This document shows positions 1 through 3,536 of a stretch of DNA of 6,009 nt, piece by piece. Below the pieces are notes generated by a model, which searched no databases, was not told the origin of the DNA, and saw only the letters and a list, made by a program, of their open reading frames with translations. The stretch is taken from positions 1 through 6,009 of the forward strand of contig DCKY01000006.1 of assembly GCA_002320775.1 (NCBI GenBank), in the 5' to 3' direction. Source of the DNA: Planctomycetes bacterium UBA1662 (lineage in GTDB: Bacteria > Planctomycetota > UBA8108). Every line of letters starts with the position of its first letter. Positions within the stretch are counted from its first letter, which is position 1. The position numbers were made by a program, and so were the translations under genes.

Positions 1-216
1 GTCCTCCTCGGCGTTCATGTAGAGTTCTCTGAGAACCCGGTTCTGGCGCGTGTGGCACAGGGCGTGGCCGCCGGCCTCGTGGATCCGTCGAAGCAGCACG
101 GCGGTGAACTCCTCGGGGATATCAAAGGTCTCGACGATGACCTTCTCGCCTTCCTGGACCTTGCACGAATGGCCGACGATCACATCGGCGAGCTGTTGGT
201 ACCTGGGGTCTTTCAT
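1..216 (-). CDS. M29-family (aminopeptidase T/AmpS-like) aminopeptidase, N-terminal part only
   Basis: Only the first 72 codons are in the window; the gene continues past the left edge. The translation begins MKDPRYQQLADVIVGHSCKV and continues with a K-V-Q-E-G-E-K-V-I-V-E stretch (residues 19-29) and a later H-E-A-G-G-H-A segment (about residues 48-54). This resembles the N-terminal domain of the M29 metallo-aminopeptidases (COG2309), which typically start with a short 'DPR...LA..LV..S..V..GE.V' block. Family members are cytosolic dimeric metalloenzymes of roughly 370-410 residues that remove N-terminal amino acids from peptides. The metal ligands lie in the C-terminal part, which is not visible, so activity cannot be judged. 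The ATG start has a strong Shine-Dalgarno sequence 7 nt upstream. It follows epmB by 13 nt on the same strand, so co-transcription and perhaps translational coupling are likely. The family call is from recognition of the N-terminus only. Confidence 0.78.
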   Translation of the reverse strand, partial: MKDPRYQQLADVIVGHSCKVQEGEKVIVETFDIPEEFTAVLLRRIHEAGGHALCHTRQNRVLRELYMNAEED

Positions 217-223
217 GGTTGAG

Positions 224-230
224 CTCCTTT
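224..230 (-). promoter_or_regulatory. Strong Shine-Dalgarno site for the aminopeptidase gene
   Basis: On the minus strand the sequence reads AAAGGAG, followed by CTCAACC and the ATG at 216-214. The core AGGAG is 7 nt from the start codon. Its first base overlaps the last base of the epmB TGA stop (232-230), so ribosomes finishing epmB are placed directly over it. This supports the chosen start and suggests coupling. Confidence 0.8.
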
Positions 231-1297
231 CAGTTTTCTTTTTCCAGTTCCGGGGGCAGGCCGATGAGGTCGCTCTTGTGAGCCTCGCCCGGGATTTCCT
301 GTACGTAGCGGGGGACGGCATACCCCGGCAGCCTGCGGCGAAGCGCCGCGATGAGTTCCAGGCCCCTCTCTACGGGAATCTGGAAATGCAACGATCCCGT
401 CACGGGATCGAGCTGGTGGAGATAGTAGGGCATCGCCGCGAGGTTGACCAGCCGTTCCGACAGCTCTGTCAATACGTCTGCGTTATCGTTGACGCCTTTC
501 AGCAGCACGGCCTGGTTGAGGACGGGGATCCCCGCGTTGATAAACCTGCGCAGGGCCTCGCCGGTGGCGGTGTCGAGTTCGGCGGGATGGTTGGAATGGA
601 CCACCACCACGGGAGTGAGCCGGGAGGTTCGCAGGGTGCTGAGCAGCCCATCGGTGACCCGTGATGGGATGACGATGGGCAACCGGCTGTGAATGCGCAG
701 GCGCTGCAGATGGGGGATCCTGTCGAGGCGTTCGACCAGCCGTTCGAGGGCGCTGTCGGTCAGGACCAGCGGGTCGCCACCGCTGAGTATGATCTCGCGA
801 ATGGATTCATCGGACTCGAGCGCCCTGAAGGCCGGCTCCCAGGCTTCCATGCCGGCAGGTGTCTGCTCATAGGGGTAGTTGCGTCGAAAGCAATATCGGC
901 AGTTGACGGCGCAGGTGCCTGCGGCGACCAGGAGGGCCCTGCCGTGGTATTTTTTCAGGAGACCGGGCGCGTTGAGGAAATTCTGTTCAGCAAGAGGGTC
1001 CTGCCTGCTGCCGGGCGCGTCTTCGTGTTCAAGACCCAGGGGCAGCACCTGGCGAAGGAGGGGATCTCCAGGGTCGCCCGGCCGCATTCGCGCGATAAAT
1101 TCCCTTGGGACAACCAGGGGGAAAAGTTCTGCGGCCCTTTGCGTTTCAGTGAGCAGGCCTTTATCGAGTTGCAGGAGATCGAGGAGCGTCGCCGGGTCGC
1201 GAACAGCCCGGGCCAGCGATTCTTTCCAGGATGGGGCTGTGGCCTCCACGTCGCTCTCAAATGTGGCCCTTTGGCGGCGGTTTGTGATATTCTCCAT
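230..1297 (-). CDS. epmB: EF-P (R)-beta-lysine-forming lysine 2,3-aminomutase (EpmB/YjeK)
   Basis: This radical-SAM enzyme isomerises L-alpha-lysine to (R)-beta-lysine, the group that EpmA puts on EF-P. The protein is 355 residues, close to E. coli EpmB (about 342) and shorter than catabolic KamA (about 416). The [4Fe-4S]/SAM motif is Cys129-x3-Cys133-x2-Cys136 in CAVNCRYCFRR, preceded by a PGLLKKYHGRALL segment like that of EpmB. SGGDP (172-176) is the second SAM-binding motif. RIHSRLPIVIP (201-211) and VMPYYLH-like AMPYYLHQLD (288-297) are typical of the family. By alignment with the E. coli GGEPSKTP region, Lys341 in PGEAHKSD is the probable PLP-binding lysine. The ATG start at 1297 is preceded by a modest GGAA-type ribosome site. 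The gene is divergent from efp-epmA, which fixes its role as EF-P modification rather than lysine fermentation. A KamA-type assignment is the main alternative and is less likely. Confidence 0.95.
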   Translation of the reverse strand: MENITNRRQRATFESDVEATAPSWKESLARAVRDPATLLDLLQLDKGLLTETQRAAELFPLVVPREFIARMRPGDPGDPLLRQVLPLGLEHEDAPGSRQDPLAEQNFLNAPGLLKKYHGRALLVAAGTCAVNCRYCFRRNYPYEQTPAGMEAWEPAFRALESDESIREIILSGGDPLVLTDSALERLVERLDRIPHLQRLRIHSRLPIVIPSRVTDGLLSTLRTSRLTPVVVVHSNHPAELDTATGEALRRFINAGIPVLNQAVLLKGVNDNADVLTELSERLVNLAAMPYYLHQLDPVTGSLHFQIPVERGLELIAALRRRLPGYAVPRYVQEIPGEAHKSDLIGLPPELEKEN

Positions 1298-1407
1298 GCT
1301 CGTTCCGGGGGAAAGTTCCTTCGTTCGAGGTACGTTCGAGGTACAGGTATCTTTGCGGAGCTAAAGGTACTTACGAATTTTGCAGAGCACAACAGGCGAT
1401 TTCGAGC
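1298..1407. promoter_or_regulatory. Divergent intergenic region between epmB and efp
   Basis: This 110-bp gap separates the starts of two divergent genes, so it must hold promoters for both unless transcription begins further inside. It is somewhat more AT-rich near efp (about 1361-1380) than the coding DNA around it. No sigma-70 promoter with good -35 and -10 boxes was found by eye. A weak minus-strand candidate is TTGTGC (1392-1387), a 17-nt spacer and TACCTT (1369-1364), matching three of six consensus bases in each box. The motif AGGTA occurs four times on the plus strand (starting at 1328, 1339, 1345 and 1365), which makes this the best place in the window for a regulator-binding site. 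Confidence 0.55.
1322..1343. repeat. Perfect 11-bp tandem direct repeat in the epmB-efp promoter region
   Basis: CGTTCGAGGTA occurs twice back to back (1322-1332 and 1333-1343) without a mismatch. The 11-bp period is about one helical turn, so both copies face the same side of the DNA. This is the usual geometry for a dimeric or cooperative DNA-binding protein. AGGTAC spans the end of each copy and recurs at 1365-1370. The repeat itself is seen directly; a role as an operator is inference, and no known regulator consensus was recognised. Confidence 0.6.
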
Positions 1408-1980
1408 ATGGCGACAACATACGGAACCAGTGATTTTCGCAAGGGTCTGCGGGTCGAGTTTGACGGTGACCCCTACCTCGTGGTTGAGTGCGAATTCAGA
1501 AAGCCCGGCAAGGGTTCGGCGATCTATACGCTGAAGGTCAAGAACCTCCTCAACGGCAGGGTGCTCGAGAAGACCTTCCGCAGCGGTGACTCTATCTCAG
1601 GAGCTGATTGTCATGACCAGAAGATGCAGTACATCTTCAACGATACGAAGGACTGGCACTTCATGGATCCTGAGAACTACGAGCAGTACGCCGTCAGTAA
1701 GGAGCAGCTCGGAGATCTGTGGAAATACCTGGTCGAAGAGATGATGTGCGAGGTGACCTTCTACAATGGCAACCCGATCACCGTGACTCCGCCAAACCAT
1801 GTCGAGCTCGAGGTCGAGTATTGCGAGCCGGGCGCCAAGGGCAATACGGCGACGAATGTCACCAAGCCGGCCAAGGTCCAGACCGGCGCCGAGATCCAGG
1901 TGCCGATCTTCATCAAGATCGGCGATGTGCTCAAGGTCGACACCCGAACGGGCGATTATATTGAGCGAGTCCACAGGTAA
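1408..1980 (+). CDS. efp: Translation elongation factor P (EF-P)
   Basis: EF-P binds between the ribosomal P and E sites and speeds peptide-bond formation at consecutive prolines. The protein is 190 residues, the normal length (E. coli about 188). The start MATTYGTSDFRKGL matches the family N-terminus and fixes the ATG at 1408, although the ribosome site is weak (AGG about 11 nt upstream). The domain I tip loop reads RKPGKGSAIY. Lys35 in it corresponds to E. coli Lys34, the residue that receives beta-lysine. Domains II and III contain the expected KTFRSGDS (55-62), ITVTPPNHVELEV and the C-terminal IGDVLKVDTRTGDYIERV, equivalent to the IGEVIKVDTRSGEYVSRV signature. It has four cysteines (for example Cys28 near the tip loop), which is not usual in E. 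coli EF-P but has no known meaning here. It is the first gene of the probable efp-epmA-GNAT unit. Confidence 0.98.
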   Translation: MATTYGTSDFRKGLRVEFDGDPYLVVECEFRKPGKGSAIYTLKVKNLLNGRVLEKTFRSGDSISGADCHDQKMQYIFNDTKDWHFMDPENYEQYAVSKEQLGDLWKYLVEEMMCEVTFYNGNPITVTPPNHVELEVEYCEPGAKGNTATNVTKPAKVQTGAEIQVPIFIKIGDVLKVDTRTGDYIERVHR

Positions 1981-2962
1981 GAGCGGTGGAGAGCTTCGAG
2001 GCGCCGCGGCCGAGGCGCTCAGGCTCCGGGCCAGGTTGCTGGCGCAGGCGCGGGAATTTTTTTCCCAGCGCGGCATCCTCGAGGTTGAGACGCCGCTGCT
2101 TTCCCGCGGTGTGGTGGTCGACCGCCATCTGGATCCGCCGGTGTGCCGCTACGGTCCCGCTGCCGGGGGAGGAGAGAATCTCTACCTGCAGACCTCGCCG
2201 GAGGCGGCGATGAAACGACTGCTGGCGGCAGGGATGGGGGCGATCTACCAGGTAGCCCACGCCTTTCGCGAGGGCGAGCGCGGCAGGCTGCACAATCCGG
2301 AGTTCACCATCATCGAATGGTACCGGCCGGGGCTGAACCATCATGAGCTCATGGACGAGGTGGGAGCTCTCGTCAACCTTCTTCTGCCGGAGCAGTCGAA
2401 GGATGGCACCTGGGAGAAGCTCAGCTATCGTCAGCTCTTCCGCGACCGTCTCGGCATCGATCCCATTGAATGCGGAGCGGGGGAACTGGGCCAGGCTGCG
2501 GAGAAGCTTGGAGTGGAGCTCGAAGGTGAGTTTGACTGGAAAGACCGGGATGCCTGGCTCGACCTGCTGCTGTCAACAAGACTGCAGGATGATCTCGGAA
2601 GAGAGCGCCCGGTTTTCGTTTACGACTACCCCGCCTCCCAGGCGGCGCTGGCACGGCTCTGTCCGGAGGAGCCTCGGCTGGCGGAGCGTTTCGAGCTCTA
2701 CATCGACGGCATCGAGCTTTGCAACGGTTACCATGAGCTGCTTGATGCCGCTGAGCAGCGGACCCGCTTCGAGAAGGCCAACGACCAGCGGCGAAGCGAT
2801 GGGCGGGAGCCGCTTGCGCCGGATGAGCGCCTGCTGGAGGCGCTTGAGTCCGGGCTTCCGGAGTGCTCCGGGGTGGCCCTGGGCTTTGACCGCCTGGTGA
2901 TGCTCGCTCTCGGGGCCGATTCTATTGATGAGGTGCTGTCTTTTCCTTTCGAGGATGTCTGA
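1961..2962 (+). CDS. epmA: EF-P--(R)-beta-lysine ligase (EpmA/GenX/PoxA), TTG start
   Basis: EpmA is a LysRS-like class II enzyme without an anticodon-binding domain. It adenylates (R)-beta-lysine with ATP and transfers it to the EF-P tip lysine. From the TTG at 1961 the protein is 333 residues (E. coli 325). Motif 1 lies in FFSQRGILEVETPLLS (33-48). The substrate pocket segment is LQTSPEAAMKRLLAAG (76-91). Motif 2 is FREGERGRLHNPEFTIIEWY (102-121). Further family blocks are FVYDYPASQAALA (219-231), ERFELYIDGIELCNGYHEL (242-260) and motif 3 SGVALGFDRLVMLALGA (303-319). Ala306 matches E. coli Ala298, which sets beta-lysine preference. TTG is chosen because it gives an 'MSE' start at the same distance from motif 1 as in E. 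coli. The only in-frame ATG upstream (1799) is deep inside efp, and the next in-frame TTG/CTG (2036/2039) would delete the first helix. The gene overlaps efp by 20 nt, consistent with translational coupling. Confidence 0.95.
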   Translation: MSESTGKSGGELRGAAAEALRLRARLLAQAREFFSQRGILEVETPLLSRGVVVDRHLDPPVCRYGPAAGGGENLYLQTSPEAAMKRLLAAGMGAIYQVAHAFREGERGRLHNPEFTIIEWYRPGLNHHELMDEVGALVNLLLPEQSKDGTWEKLSYRQLFRDRLGIDPIECGAGELGQAAEKLGVELEGEFDWKDRDAWLDLLLSTRLQDDLGRERPVFVYDYPASQAALARLCPEEPRLAERFELYIDGIELCNGYHELLDAAEQRTRFEKANDQRRSDGREPLAPDERLLEALESGLPECSGVALGFDRLVMLALGADSIDEVLSFPFEDV

Positions 2963-3022
2963 GGGGACGGCTTGCCAGTACAGCCGGAAGCCCTTAGCAT
3001 GTTGCCCTTGCGCCAGTAGCCC

Positions 3023-3028
3023 AGGAGC
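3023..3028 (+). promoter_or_regulatory. Shine-Dalgarno site for the GNAT gene
   Basis: AGGAGC lies 7 nt upstream of the ATG at 3036. This decides the start: the same reading frame is open upstream to an ATG at 2925, inside epmA, but that start has no support and its added residues have no GNAT character. Confidence 0.75.
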
Positions 3029-3035
3029 TTTCAGC

Positions 3036-3527
3036 ATGAGTGAAATCAGCATTCGTTCAGCCACGCTTGACGATCTCGGCATCATCATCGATTTCAGCGC
3101 TCGGCTCGCCGCTGAGTCCGAGGGGATTGATCTGGACCGGGAGGTTCTCGCTGCCGGTATCGGATCCGCCCTGGAGGATTCCTCTAAGGCGCAGTATTTT
3201 CTCGCCGAGACGGCGGGAGAGGGCGCCGCGGCGGAGGTTGCCGGCCAGCTGATGATCACCTACGAGTGGAGCGACTGGCGCAACGGCATGTTCATCTGGA
3301 TCCAGAGCGTCTACGTCCGGGCGGAAAACCGCCGCAAGGGCGTCTTCAAGGCGCTGTACAACCATGTGATCGAGCTGGCCTCATCGCCTGGTTATTGCGG
3401 TGTGCGGCTCTATGTCCACGATGGGAACACATCGGCTCGCGAAACCTACCTGCGTCTTGGAATGGTGGAGCCGGGTTATACCGTTCTCGAGACTCCCGAT
3501 GAACTCAAGCACGAGGATGAGGCGTGA
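3036..3527 (+). CDS. GNAT-family N-acetyltransferase
   Basis: This 163-residue protein is the usual size for a single GNAT domain, which transfers acetyl from acetyl-CoA to an amine on a small molecule or protein. The N-terminal IRSATLDDLGIIIDF (6-20) is the typical first strand and helix. WIQSVYVRAENRRKGVFKAL (88-107) is motif A. The acetyl-CoA pyrophosphate loop is Arg99-Arg-Lys-Gly102-Val-Phe104, where the last position of the R-x-x-G-x-G/A pattern is Phe, as in a known GNAT subgroup with 'RRKGVF'. GVRLYVHDGNTSARETYLRLGM (122-143) is motif B, with the usual Asn and Tyr. It follows epmA by 73 nt with no clear terminator, so it is probably co-transcribed with efp and epmA. The substrate is unknown. 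A link to EF-P or the ribosome is suggested only by position. Confidence 0.87.
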   Translation: MSEISIRSATLDDLGIIIDFSARLAAESEGIDLDREVLAAGIGSALEDSSKAQYFLAETAGEGAAAEVAGQLMITYEWSDWRNGMFIWIQSVYVRAENRRKGVFKALYNHVIELASSPGYCGVRLYVHDGNTSARETYLRLGMVEPGYTVLETPDELKHEDEA

Positions 3528-3536
3528 GGGTCCTCA
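3525..3536. repeat. 12-bp palindrome joining two convergent stop codons
   Basis: TGAGGGTCCTCA consists of 5-bp perfect arms (TGAGG/CCTCA) around a GT centre. The left TGA is the stop of the GNAT gene and the right TCA is the minus-strand TGA stop of the spermidine-synthase-like gene. The stem is short and has no T-run on either side, so it is not a convincing intrinsic terminator. It may be a coincidence of two stop codons facing each other. Confidence 0.4.

Noticed and set aside
50..664. Plus-strand 204-codon open frame over the left edge
   Set aside because: It is antisense to the aminopeptidase start and the 3' half of epmB, both of which have recognisable family sequence and good gene structure.
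689..1534. Long plus-strand open frame of 281 codons antisense to epmB and running into efp
   Set aside because: It lies opposite clear EpmB motifs, overlaps the divergent promoter region and the true efp start, and its translation shows no recognisable domain. Long antisense open frames are common in GC-rich coding DNA.
1799..1960. Upstream in-frame extension of epmA to an ATG at 1799
   Set aside because: The extra residues are a low-complexity Arg/Ser-rich shadow of efp in another frame. EpmA proteins do not carry such an extension, and the TTG at 1961 gives the family length.
2057..2063. T7 run in epmA considered as a programmed slippage site
   Set aside because: It encodes the conserved Phe-Phe of motif 1 (FFSQRG; E. 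coli FFADRG), and the frame stays intact on both sides, so there is no need for a shift.
2925..3035. Upstream in-frame extension of the GNAT gene to an ATG at 2925
   Set aside because: The ATG lies within epmA motif-3-distal coding sequence, has no good ribosome site, and the added residues do not resemble a GNAT N-terminus. The ATG at 3036 has AGGAGC 7 nt upstream.
2963..3035. Possible terminator between epmA and the GNAT gene
   Set aside because: The best hairpin, GGCT...AGCC near 2970-2985, has a 4-bp stem with a large loop and no following T-run.
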